DNA of 64,000 nt from an uncultured Algibacter sp. GTDB lineage: Bacteria > Bacteroidota > Bacteroidia > Flavobacteriales > Flavobacteriaceae. Positions within the stretch are counted from its first letter, which is position 1. Every line of letters begins with the position of its first letter. The DNA lies in contig NZ_CANKXK010000001.1 of NCBI RefSeq assembly GCF_947487605.1, positions 414,995 through 478,994 on the forward strand. The letters are read 5' to 3'. Below, one piece after another: positions 35,069 through 43,769 of this stretch. Under the pieces are notes generated by a model. That model did no database searches. It worked only from the letters and a program-made list of their open reading frames with translations, and was not told where the DNA came from. The translations under genes and the position numbers were made by a program.

Positions 35069-38000
35069 ATGATTTTTAAAAACTATATAACAATCTTAAT
35101 ATCTGTAGCTTTTATATTTGGATGCAAACCTAAAGATACAAATTCTAATATAGAAACCACACTATTTTCTATTGTATCAGAAACAGAATCTAACATTAAT
35201 TTTACGAATACTATTCAGCAAGACTATAATCTCAACTTCATAAATTATCCATACATCTATAATGGTGGTGGTGTAGCTATTGGTGATTTTAATAATGACG
35301 GATTACAAGATATTTATTTAACAGCAAACCAAAACTCTAATAAATTATACCTCAACAAAGGTGATTTTAAATTTGAAGATATTACCAAATCTGCTCATGT
35401 TGAAGACGCTCAAGGTTGGACAACTGGAGTGAGCGTTATAGACATTAATAACGATGGTTTTTTAGATATATATGTTTGTAAATCTGCTTCAATAAAACAT
35501 GACGCACTAAGAAAAAACAAACTCTACATCAATCAAGGAGATTTAACATTTAAAGAAGAAGCCAAAAAATGGGGATTAGATAATTATGGCTACTCGACAC
35601 AATCTTATTTTTTTGATTATGATAAAGATGGTGATTTAGATATGTATTTAGTAAGTCATCGTCCAGATTTTAATATGGCTAGACAAATTGATAAACCAGA
35701 ATATACTACATACTATTATGAATTATCAGATCAATTATACAGAAACGACCAAAACACTTTTGTAAATGTAACAGAAGAAGCAGGACTAATCAATAAAGCG
35801 TGGGGACTAAGTGCATCTATTGGAGATTTTAATAATGATGGTTGGGATGATATTTATGTAGGTAATGATTATATTCAACCTGACCATCTTTATATAAACA
35901 ACCAAAATGGCACTTTTACAGATGATGTTTTAAACACCTTCAAACACATATCTTACAACAGTATGGGTTCTGATTACGCCGACATTAACAACGATTTGCT
36001 ACCCGATTTATTAGTCTTAGACATGTCTGCCGAAGACCATAAACGTAGTAAAGAAAACATGGCAACGATGAGTACTAAAGGGTTTGAGTTTATGGTAAAA
36101 CACAACTACCATCATAGCTATATGGCAAATGTATTACAACTCAATAATGGGAATGGTACTTTTAAAGATATTGGACAATTAGTTGGTGTCTCAAAAACAG
36201 ATTGGAGTTGGGCACCTTTAATTGCAGATTATGATAATGATGGCTATAAAGACATTTTTGTATCTAACGGTATTGAAAGAGATTTGGCGAATCAAGATTA
36301 TAAAAAGAACGTGGCAAGTAATCCAGCAAAACAGACGACATTAACTCTTAAGGATGCGATAAACTTAATGCCAGCTACTAAACTTCCAAACTATGTCTTG
36401 AAAAATAATGGCAATCTTACTTTTGAAAAAATGACAAAAGCATGGGGTTTAGATAAAGCTATTAATACCAATGGGGTAGCTTATGCAGATTTAGATAACG
36501 ACGGTGATTTAGATCTTGTTTGTAACAACCTATCTGATAAAGCCATAGTGTATAAAAATAATTCGACCAATAATTATATTAAAATAAAATTGAAAGGCGG
36601 CACTAAAAACCTTCAAGCTATAGGGTCAAAAGTTTCTGTTTTTAGTGAGCATTTACAACAATCCCAAGAAAATTACAATAGCCGAGGGTTTCAATCTTCA
36701 GTCTCTGATGTTTTAAATTTTGGTTTGCATACAGATAATGTTGTAAATAAAATTGAAGTGATTTGGGGAGATGGTAAAACCTCCGTTTTAAAAAATATTA
36801 AGGCTAACCAAACTATTATTATAGATAAAAACTCCATAGCAACTCCAATTAACAAACCAAAAAAAGAGCCATTATTCACATCTATCGACCCAACAACATT
36901 AGGTATTAATTATAGTCATCAAGAAAATGTTTTTGACGATTTTAAAGACCAAGTCCTTTTACCTCAAAAACAATCTGCCAAAGGCCCTACCATTGCTGTG
37001 GCTGATATTAATAATGATGGTTTAGATGATTTTTTTGTTGGCGGTGCTAAAGACCAACCCTCTAGTATATTTATACAAACTTCTTCGGGGAAATTTAAAG
37101 CAACTAACTCATCACTATTTAAAAAAGATGCTTCTTTTGAAGATCAAGATGCTGATTTTTTTGATGCTGATAATGATGGTGATTTAGATTTATTGGTAAG
37201 CAGTGGGGGTTATGAATTTTCAGAAGATGAACATCTTTTAAAAGATAGATTGTACTTGAATAACGGCAAAGGGCATTTCTCAAAAAACAAGTCCTTCAAC
37301 AATATAAAAACGTCAACAAAAAGCATCACACCTTTCGATTTTGATGATGATGGTGACATGGATTTACTTATTGGAGGTCAGGTTGTACCGAATAAGTATC
37401 CATTAGCAACTAACTCTTACGTATTAAGAAACGACGATGGTAAATTCATAGATGTTACTCTAGAGGTAGCTTCTGAATTTCAGAAAATAGGGTTAGTAAA
37501 TGATATCACACTTTCGGATTTTGACAATGATGGTGATACTGATTTTTTTGTTGTCGGCGAATGGATGCCTTTAACCTTATTTGAAAATAACAATGGGCAT
37601 TTTACAAAATTAAATACCCCCTCTTTTTCTCAAACCGAAGGTTGGTGGAATACTACTAAAGCTATTGATATTGATGGTGATGGTGATGAAGATTATATAG
37701 TAGGAAATTTGGGTGACAACAATAAATTTAAACCCACTGCTGAAAAACCGCTCCATATTTATGCCAATCATTTTGATGATAATGCATCGTATGATATGCT
37801 TTTAAGTAAAAAATACAAAGGGACTTTAGTACCTACACGCGGTAAAGAATGTTCCTCACAACAAACACCATTTTTGAATCAAAAAATACAATCTTACAAT
37901 GCTTTTGCCAATGCGTCTTTAACCGATATTTATGGAGAAGATAATATAAATGAAGCCTATCATTTAAAAGCGCATACCTTTAGTTCTTCACTCATTATAA

Positions 38001-38338
38001 ATAATGGTAATGGTTCGTTTACTATTAAAAAGCTGCCTGCTACTGCACAAGTAGGCCCTACGCTTTCGTTTGAAATAATGGATATAAACAACGATGGTCA
38101 TTTAGATATTTTAGGAATGGGTGCTATTCATGAAGCAGAGGTGGAAACTATTCGTTATGATGGTAATACTGGGTATATTCTATTAGGAGACTCTAAGGGA
38201 AATTTTAATCCAAAAACGGATATTAGTTTTTATGAATCTGGAAATGTGAAAGACATGAAAAAGATTATAATTAATAATGACACTTACTTAATTATTGCAA
38301 ATAATAATCAGCCTTTGAGGTTTTTGAAGGTTTTATAG
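35069..38338 (+). CDS. FG-GAP/VCBS-repeat lipoprotein with ASPIC/UnbV domain
   Basis: A 1089-residue lipoprotein (lipobox IFGC). It has many calcium-type repeat loops of the form DFNNDGLQDIYL, DINNDGFLDIYV, DYDKDGDLDMYL, DIDGDGDEDYIV, typical of FG-GAP/VCBS integrin-like propellers, in two blocks (about 60-480 and 640-1060). Between them, IKIKLKGGTKNLQAIGSKVSVF...NKIEVIWGDGKTSVLKNI is an ASPIC/UnbV domain. The whole layout is that of CRTAC1-like proteins common near SusCD genes in Bacteroidetes. Surface-exposed binding role assumed; ligand unknown. Separate unit next to, but not evidently part of, the mannan locus. Confidence 0.9.
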   Translation: MIFKNYITILISVAFIFGCKPKDTNSNIETTLFSIVSETESNINFTNTIQQDYNLNFINYPYIYNGGGVAIGDFNNDGLQDIYLTANQNSNKLYLNKGDFKFEDITKSAHVEDAQGWTTGVSVIDINNDGFLDIYVCKSASIKHDALRKNKLYINQGDLTFKEEAKKWGLDNYGYSTQSYFFDYDKDGDLDMYLVSHRPDFNMARQIDKPEYTTYYYELSDQLYRNDQNTFVNVTEEAGLINKAWGLSASIGDFNNDGWDDIYVGNDYIQPDHLYINNQNGTFTDDVLNTFKHISYNSMGSDYADINNDLLPDLLVLDMSAEDHKRSKENMATMSTKGFEFMVKHNYHHSYMANVLQLNNGNGTFKDIGQLVGVSKTDWSWAPLIADYDNDGYKDIFVSNGIERDLANQDYKKNVASNPAKQTTLTLKDAINLMPATKLPNYVLKNNGNLTFEKMTKAWGLDKAINTNGVAYADLDNDGDLDLVCNNLSDKAIVYKNNSTNNYIKIKLKGGTKNLQAIGSKVSVFSEHLQQSQENYNSRGFQSSVSDVLNFGLHTDNVVNKIEVIWGDGKTSVLKNIKANQTIIIDKNSIATPINKPKKEPLFTSIDPTTLGINYSHQENVFDDFKDQVLLPQKQSAKGPTIAVADINNDGLDDFFVGGAKDQPSSIFIQTSSGKFKATNSSLFKKDASFEDQDADFFDADNDGDLDLLVSSGGYEFSEDEHLLKDRLYLNNGKGHFSKNKSFNNIKTSTKSITPFDFDDDGDMDLLIGGQVVPNKYPLATNSYVLRNDDGKFIDVTLEVASEFQKIGLVNDITLSDFDNDGDTDFFVVGEWMPLTLFENNNGHFTKLNTPSFSQTEGWWNTTKAIDIDGDGDEDYIVGNLGDNNKFKPTAEKPLHIYANHFDDNASYDMLLSKKYKGTLVPTRGKECSSQQTPFLNQKIQSYNAFANASLTDIYGEDNINEAYHLKAHTFSSSLIINNGNGSFTIKKLPATAQVGPTLSFEIMDINNDGHLDILGMGAIHEAEVETIRYDGNTGYILLGDSKGNFNPKTDISFYESGNVKDMKKIIINNDTYLIIANNNQPLRFLKVL

Positions 38339-38366
38339 AAGTTTTTATGTCCTTACAATCCTATCC

Positions 38367-38414
38367 AAAAAAAACTGGTCAGATATTCAATTATAGATTA
38401 CCTGACCAGTTTTA
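38367..38414. terminator. bidirectional terminator between convergent genes
   Basis: AAAACTGGTCAG / CTGACCAGTTTT arms about 22 bases apart, with T runs on both sides; serves the FG-GAP gene and the minus-strand mannan operon. Confidence 0.75.
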
Positions 38415-38436
38415 TAGTTTTTAATTTATTTTTTCT

Positions 38437-40122
38437 TTAGTTACTGGAACTATAGACATTCAATGCTTTTACTTCTTCCTGAAAGAGGACATTGCTATTA
38501 TTTTTAAAAGCAACAAAATCATCTTTTGCATTTTGTGAACTACTAGCATTAGGTATAAATAAGTTATCCTGACTATTATCCCAAGGTGCATTAAACCATC
38601 CTAGAACCCAAGCCAATCTAATATCGTTACCACCATCTTCTATTACAGAAAGTATATTATCTGTCCAAAAATCTGGATTAGTACTCACAAAACCTTGATC
38701 GCCTGTTTCGGTTAATGCAGCTACTTTATTATGTTGTGCCGCAAACGTAGTAAGGTCTCTTAAACTTTGTCCTAAAGCAGTCTTAGTGGCTTCATAATAA
38801 TCAACACCCACAACATCTACATAATCATCTCCAGGATAATATGCTTCATCTGCATCCCAATTTGGTGACCAAGCAAAAAGTACATTATTAGTTCTATCCT
38901 TAACATAATCTACTGTTAACCTGTATAAATCGATATAAAGAGAAGGTGAGTGATTTAGAGTGTTTGTACCCCACCAAAACCAGTTACCATTCATTTCATG
39001 TAAAGGGCGAAAGACTACTGGAAATCCTAAATCATTATTAATAATATCTAAAACCTCATCAATTTCACTAAAATACCAAGCTTTAGCCGTATTTAAATCA
39101 TTTACAATATCATACACTAAGCTTTTATCAGTATCAGTGGTCATTTCGTTATAATATATCTTTCCATCTGTTCTACTTCGTTGATGGAAATCGAAAGTAA
39201 CAATAGCCCCATTATCGTATGCCGCCTTAGCTTCATCAATGTGTAATTGACGCTCTGCAGCACCTTTATACAGCATATAATGTGGATCTATACCGAAAAC
39301 GCCAGGGTGATCACCAGAAACATCTTTACAGTCTGATGTATTCAAATCAAAACTTAAACCATTTAATTTAAATGATAATGGAAACTCTTGACCAAAAGCA
39401 AATTGATTACTAGCTGTTAAAGCAACTAGATTCGTTAATAAATTTTGTGTCTCAGCCGATGCATTCAAATCTATAGCTACTTGTACTGGTAGTTCTTTTA
39501 CTTCTACTGTTATAATCGCAGTATCAGAACCTCCTTTTCCATCTGTAACGGTAAGTTCAACAGTATAATTACCTAATGCTAAATCCACCTGCACAATTTC
39601 ACTTGAACCAACAACACTATTATCTATTTTCCACTCATAAGTAAGTGTATCTCCATCCGCATCACTTGATGCCGATGCATCTAAAGTAACTTGTGCATTA
39701 CTACCCCCAGAACCCAAAAATGCTATCTGATTATCACCAGCATCAGCCACAGGAGCAGTATTTTCTTTAGGATTAATAAGAACAGTAAATTCTACTCTAC
39801 TTTCGTCTTCAGCTTCAATAATATAAGTAACAGTGCTATTAAAATTGTTTTTTGTAACACCAGATTGTTGCTTGGTATTACCAATGTAAACACTAGCGCC
39901 TTCTGATACTGTAAAAACAGCTGTTAATTGGCTTAAATCTGCTACGTCTTCTAAAGTTGCTTCCAATTTATTCTGGCTTAAGCCTGAAAACACAAGACTT
40001 GGCATTTCTTCAATTGAGAAAGAAAAGAGTGATTTATTACTACTTAAAAACACTTCTTCATCAGAATCACTAGAACAAGAGAATAATAATAATGTTACTA
40101 CCAAAAACTTAAAATACTTCAT
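38437..40122 (-). CDS. GH26 beta-mannanase lipoprotein with DUF5018-like and PKD domains
   Basis: Cuts beta-1,4-mannosyl links inside mannan or glucomannan. A 561-residue lipoprotein (LLFSC, Cys16) followed by an acidic SSDSDEE stretch that may favour surface export. Residues 30-115 resemble DUF5018, 122-208 form a PKD domain (TAPVADAGDNQ...SDADGDTLTYEWKID), and 225-555 are the GH26 barrel. The catalytic acid/base Glu376 is in FRPLHEMNGNWFWWG and the nucleophile Glu472 in ALTETGDQG. Last gene of the susC operon, after a hairpin-containing 184-bp gap. Likely the outer surface enzyme that feeds SusCD. Confidence 0.95.
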   Translation of the reverse strand: MKYFKFLVVTLLLFSCSSDSDEEVFLSSNKSLFSFSIEEMPSLVFSGLSQNKLEATLEDVADLSQLTAVFTVSEGASVYIGNTKQQSGVTKNNFNSTVTYIIEAEDESRVEFTVLINPKENTAPVADAGDNQIAFLGSGGSNAQVTLDASASSDADGDTLTYEWKIDNSVVGSSEIVQVDLALGNYTVELTVTDGKGGSDTAIITVEVKELPVQVAIDLNASAETQNLLTNLVALTASNQFAFGQEFPLSFKLNGLSFDLNTSDCKDVSGDHPGVFGIDPHYMLYKGAAERQLHIDEAKAAYDNGAIVTFDFHQRSRTDGKIYYNEMTTDTDKSLVYDIVNDLNTAKAWYFSEIDEVLDIINNDLGFPVVFRPLHEMNGNWFWWGTNTLNHSPSLYIDLYRLTVDYVKDRTNNVLFAWSPNWDADEAYYPGDDYVDVVGVDYYEATKTALGQSLRDLTTFAAQHNKVAALTETGDQGFVSTNPDFWTDNILSVIEDGGNDIRLAWVLGWFNAPWDNSQDNLFIPNASSSQNAKDDFVAFKNNSNVLFQEEVKALNVYSSSN

Positions 40123-40238
40123 TTTTTTTCTTTTTTTTTAGTTATTTTTCTTTTTCTATATCAAGCAATTGGGTAAAAGCTTTTCTTAAAATGTATTATT
40201 TATTCATTAAATTAAATATATAATGAGTAATACATTAA

Positions 40239-40273
40239 ATACTCCATGAAGCCAAACAAGCATCATGGAGTAT
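40239..40273 (-). terminator. hairpin between fasciclin gene and GH26 gene
   Basis: ATACTCCATGA / TCATGGAGTAT, an 11-bp perfect stem with a 13-base loop. Followed on the minus strand by only a weak T stretch, so it may be a leaky terminator or an mRNA stabilising/processing stem that sets the level of GH26 relative to upstream genes. Confidence 0.5.
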
Positions 40274-40306
40274 TAATTATCAAACTAACTCAAACTAACT
40301 CAATTT

Positions 40307-42613
40307 TTAATTAAAACCTACGTTATCAATAAATACAGTGTCATTTGTTCTTACACCAGTACCTCTAATCACTAACTGTGAAAATGCTTCAGTACCATTG
40401 GCTACTTGCGATATAGGGACAGCTATATCAAGCCATTCTCCTGCAGGAATTTCAACATTATATGTACTTCCCCATTGTTCATTCAATACAAAACCTACAG
40501 TAGTTCCTAACTCAGAATAAATAGATGCATTAACAAAATCATAATCTTGTACATTCAAAGCTAAACCACCTACTTGCCATCCTTCATCTCCATTAGGGAA
40601 TGTAACAGCACTAGAATATATACCTTCTCTTACTGGATCTGTGTTAAGGAAATCTGGAGTTGTCCATCCTCCTACCCACATGCCATCAGCTAAAGCATCA
40701 GTATAAACTTCAACTGCTAAAGATGGTACAGATGATACAAAAGTCACATCAAAACCGACCTCATCAATATAAATAGTATCTCCAGGAGTACCTGCAGCAC
40801 CTCTAATTACTAATTGAGTAAATGTTGTTGTACCATTTGCTACAGATGAAATTGGAACTGCAACTTCTGTCCATTCTCCTGCAGGGATTTCTACATTAAA
40901 GGTACTTCCCCATTGTTCATTTAATACGAAACCAACGGTTGTTCCAGTTTCTGAATAAATAGACGCATTTACAAAACTATAGTCTTGTACATTTAATGAT
41001 GCACCACCAACTTGCCAGCCTTCATCACCATTAGGGAATGTTACTCCAATAGAATAAACACCCGATTTTACTGGATCTGTATTTGAGAAATCAGGTGCTG
41101 TCCATCCACCTACCCACATACCTTCACGTAAGGCATCATCATAAATTTCGAATCCATAAACTGGTTGTCCATCTGTAATAGGCTCTGGATATCCTAATGC
41201 TTCTGCTAACCCTTCAGGTATTAACACATTATCAATCTCATGGATAACCCCATTACTAGCTCCAATATCTGCCATACCAACTATAGCAGCAGGAGCATTT
41301 TCACGAGTTGGAGTAAGAGATACTCCATTTGATATATCAACAGTAATATCTTCACCTTGAACTGTAGTTAGTGCAGTGTTGCTCAATTGGTTACTCATTG
41401 TTATTCCTGCCGTTAAATGATATTCAAGTAGCGCTCTCAACGCATCTATTTCCTCTGGTGTATCAAAATCACTTAAGCTATCAAAGTTTTCAATAATTAA
41501 GAAAAGTACATCAAATGCTGCATTGTTTGGAACAAAAGCTGTCAATTGATCTTGAGTAAGCATATCAGTCAATCCAGCCAATTCTGCTGCTGCTAAAAAT
41601 GAAGAATATCCTTTATCAGCCAACCTTTCATTTAACGGTAATGTTGCTGACAATACTTGTTGAAAAACAGCATCTGGTAAAAGCACCTTATCTGTTCCGT
41701 GTGCTATACCATTTGTTCCCTGTACATCTAACAAATTGATTTCTCCATTAGTATACGATGCATCATCAATAGTTGTTCCCGTAACAAGAAAAGGTTCTCC
41801 TTGCATAGAATTAAATGTTTTTCCACTTACCTCGTCAGAAATAGTATTTATTCCCTCAATAACATGATATTGTAAGACAGCCGTGAGTACTTCTGAGGGG
41901 ATATCTTCAATTGTTGCCCAACCAAAAATATCGTTTAATTGAGTCATTAATACATCAAAAGCTGCGTTATCAGGAGCGAAAATAGTAAATGGTCCGTCTC
42001 CTTTTAATGTATCTACCAAATCAGCATTAGCCAATGCGGCTGCCAATGAAGAATATTCAGGATTAGGTGCAATAAGATCTACTACTGTGGGCAAATCAAT
42101 TACACCATCAACAACATGTACCACACCATTTATAGCACCCTTATCAAACATGCCGCTTACAGGTGAAACCCCACCATTAAATGTTATTGGGTCGGATGTA
42201 TTTACAAAAAAACTGAGGTTGTTACCATCATAGCCTGCTGCCATAGTATTTCTATAACCTGTTTGAAGGTTTTTAGAAAAATCTGCGGTAGATGTATTCC
42301 AAACATGGTTTAACAACAAGTTCTCCAGCTCATCATCAGAAAGTCCAGATAAATCGGCACCACCAAAAGCTGTATTGGTAGGAGCAAATAATGTAAATGT
42401 CGTGTTATCCTTCAAAGTGGCATACAAACCTGCCTGCTCTAATGCTCCCTTTAATGCTGAAATCTCTGCGGTTTCATCCAAAATATCGGATATACTCTTT
42501 ATTTCATTGCCTAAAGATGGGTATAAATCATCATCATTGTTACATGATGAAAAGCTTACCACAGTCAAAACAGCCAAGAAATATTTAAAAAAGGATTTAT
42601 ATATATGTTTCAT
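40307..42613 (-). CDS. fasciclin-domain lipoprotein with two tandem beta-sandwich modules
   Basis: A 768-residue lipoprotein (SFSSC) with acidic NNDDD after the Cys, consistent with surface export. Three FAS1 domains occupy about residues 40-180, 182-318 and 319-478, with FTLFAPTNTAF, FTIFAPDNAAF and TAFVPNNAAF motifs. Then come two repeats of 134 residues (489-622 and 635-768), about 75 percent identical by eye, each with MWVGGWT, FPNGDEGWQVGG, GFVLNEQWGST and a YIDEVGF-type end, like carbohydrate-binding beta-sandwiches. It sits 24 bp after the IPT/TIG protein gene. Most likely a surface glycan-binding protein of this locus; fasciclin domains in that role are unusual. Confidence 0.85.
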   Translation of the reverse strand: MKHIYKSFFKYFLAVLTVVSFSSCNNDDDLYPSLGNEIKSISDILDETAEISALKGALEQAGLYATLKDNTTFTLFAPTNTAFGGADLSGLSDDELENLLLNHVWNTSTADFSKNLQTGYRNTMAAGYDGNNLSFFVNTSDPITFNGGVSPVSGMFDKGAINGVVHVVDGVIDLPTVVDLIAPNPEYSSLAAALANADLVDTLKGDGPFTIFAPDNAAFDVLMTQLNDIFGWATIEDIPSEVLTAVLQYHVIEGINTISDEVSGKTFNSMQGEPFLVTGTTIDDASYTNGEINLLDVQGTNGIAHGTDKVLLPDAVFQQVLSATLPLNERLADKGYSSFLAAAELAGLTDMLTQDQLTAFVPNNAAFDVLFLIIENFDSLSDFDTPEEIDALRALLEYHLTAGITMSNQLSNTALTTVQGEDITVDISNGVSLTPTRENAPAAIVGMADIGASNGVIHEIDNVLIPEGLAEALGYPEPITDGQPVYGFEIYDDALREGMWVGGWTAPDFSNTDPVKSGVYSIGVTFPNGDEGWQVGGASLNVQDYSFVNASIYSETGTTVGFVLNEQWGSTFNVEIPAGEWTEVAVPISSVANGTTTFTQLVIRGAAGTPGDTIYIDEVGFDVTFVSSVPSLAVEVYTDALADGMWVGGWTTPDFLNTDPVREGIYSSAVTFPNGDEGWQVGGLALNVQDYDFVNASIYSELGTTVGFVLNEQWGSTYNVEIPAGEWLDIAVPISQVANGTEAFSQLVIRGTGVRTNDTVFIDNVGFN
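40310..40711 (-). repeat. coding tandem repeat, module 2
   Basis: Encodes residues 635-768 of the fasciclin protein; about 101 of 134 residues are identical to module 1 at 40748-41149. A recent duplication inside the gene. Confidence 0.85.
40748..41149 (-). repeat. coding tandem repeat, module 1
   Basis: Encodes residues 489-622 of the fasciclin protein. The central 40 residues around QDYSFVNASIYSE and GFVLNEQWGST are almost unchanged between the modules, suggesting that this part is the binding face. Confidence 0.85.
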
Positions 42614-42637
42614 TTTCTTAGTTTTTAAATTATTACC

Positions 42638-43753
42638 TTATTCTATAAACCCGATTTGGTCAAAATAAAATACGTATGGTCCATTACCAGACCTTGAATA
42701 TTCTTGAATTGAAATTTCAAATATCTTTTCGTCTTTTGTAAAAGCAGAAGGCGCTAACACACTTAAAAAGTCTGTAATAGGTATGTTTAACTTATTCCAT
42801 TGATTAGGAACTAAGTTTTCGATCTTAAGTTTCCATGCATCATCCGCATCATCATATCCATTAATAATAAAAGCAATTCCAGTACCGCTAGGGTTTGTTG
42901 GGTATATACTCAATGAAAATGTACTATAATCTCCAAATCTTAATGGCGGTGCTAAGTCTGAAGGTCTTAAAGTAAAACCTCCCCAATTATCACTAGTTCT
43001 TTTTACAGAAGTACTTCCTATAGTAATCTCACTAGATAACTCCTGAGTACCACTCCATCCAGCCAAGTCCCAATCAAATGATTGATCAGTAAATATTGGA
43101 TAGTTAAACCCGTAAGATGTTGATGTAGCAACAACACCATCATTATGTACTTGAATAAAGGCTTGAATCACACCCGCTGGTACTTCAACAGTTAAAGTTT
43201 CTACAGAAACATCCAAAATATTTGCTTCTCGTTCTACAAGATTTCCTTCTTCTTCTGATCCTGAAGCAAAGACTACTTTATTGGCTCCAGAAAAATCTCC
43301 ACCGTTCAATATAACGGCATTTTTACCATCTACCACCTGTTCATCAAAACCTGTAATTGTAAAAAGTGTAAAGTCAAATTCTGCAATTCCATAAGCGGTT
43401 TCAACAGTTAATTTATTTGGCACATTTAAAAACGGTGCTTCTCTTGGAATTCTTGAAATTATTACATTCTCTGTAACAAAAACAGGGTTGAAACCTGATT
43501 CAAAACCATTATACTTTATTGATTTAAGAGAGCCTAAATTCTCTCCCTTGATATAATATACATTATTCAATACGCCAGTACCAACCGAAGCATTTGATTC
43601 GGCTGAGACAACACTTGTAATTATTGGAGGTGCCTCATTACCTACAGAATCAGGGTCATGAAATTCATTGCTACATGAACTTCCTACCAACAGCACCATG
43701 ATGAGGACTGCTGGGGCATAAAAAATATTTCTAAAATTTATAAGTTTTTTCAT
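42638..43753 (-). CDS. IPT/TIG-domain surface glycan-binding lipoprotein (SusE/F position)
   Basis: A 371-residue lipoprotein (LLVGSSC). Residues 40-215 contain IPT/TIG-like immunoglobulin folds (PPIITSVVS..., YYIKGENLGSLKSIKYNG, VILNGGDFSGANKVVF), as in many proteins encoded after SusD. The last 150 residues (FDWDLAGWSGTQEL...YVFYFDQIGF) form a beta-sandwich that resembles the two modules of the next gene in layout and ending. Gene is 16 bp after susD. Predicted to bind mannan at the cell surface. Confidence 0.87.
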   Translation of the reverse strand: MKKLINFRNIFYAPAVLIMVLLVGSSCSNEFHDPDSVGNEAPPIITSVVSAESNASVGTGVLNNVYYIKGENLGSLKSIKYNGFESGFNPVFVTENVIISRIPREAPFLNVPNKLTVETAYGIAEFDFTLFTITGFDEQVVDGKNAVILNGGDFSGANKVVFASGSEEEGNLVEREANILDVSVETLTVEVPAGVIQAFIQVHNDGVVATSTSYGFNYPIFTDQSFDWDLAGWSGTQELSSEITIGSTSVKRTSDNWGGFTLRPSDLAPPLRFGDYSTFSLSIYPTNPSGTGIAFIINGYDDADDAWKLKIENLVPNQWNKLNIPITDFLSVLAPSAFTKDEKIFEISIQEYSRSGNGPYVFYFDQIGFIE

Positions 43754-43769
43754 TTTTAATTTTTTTTAA

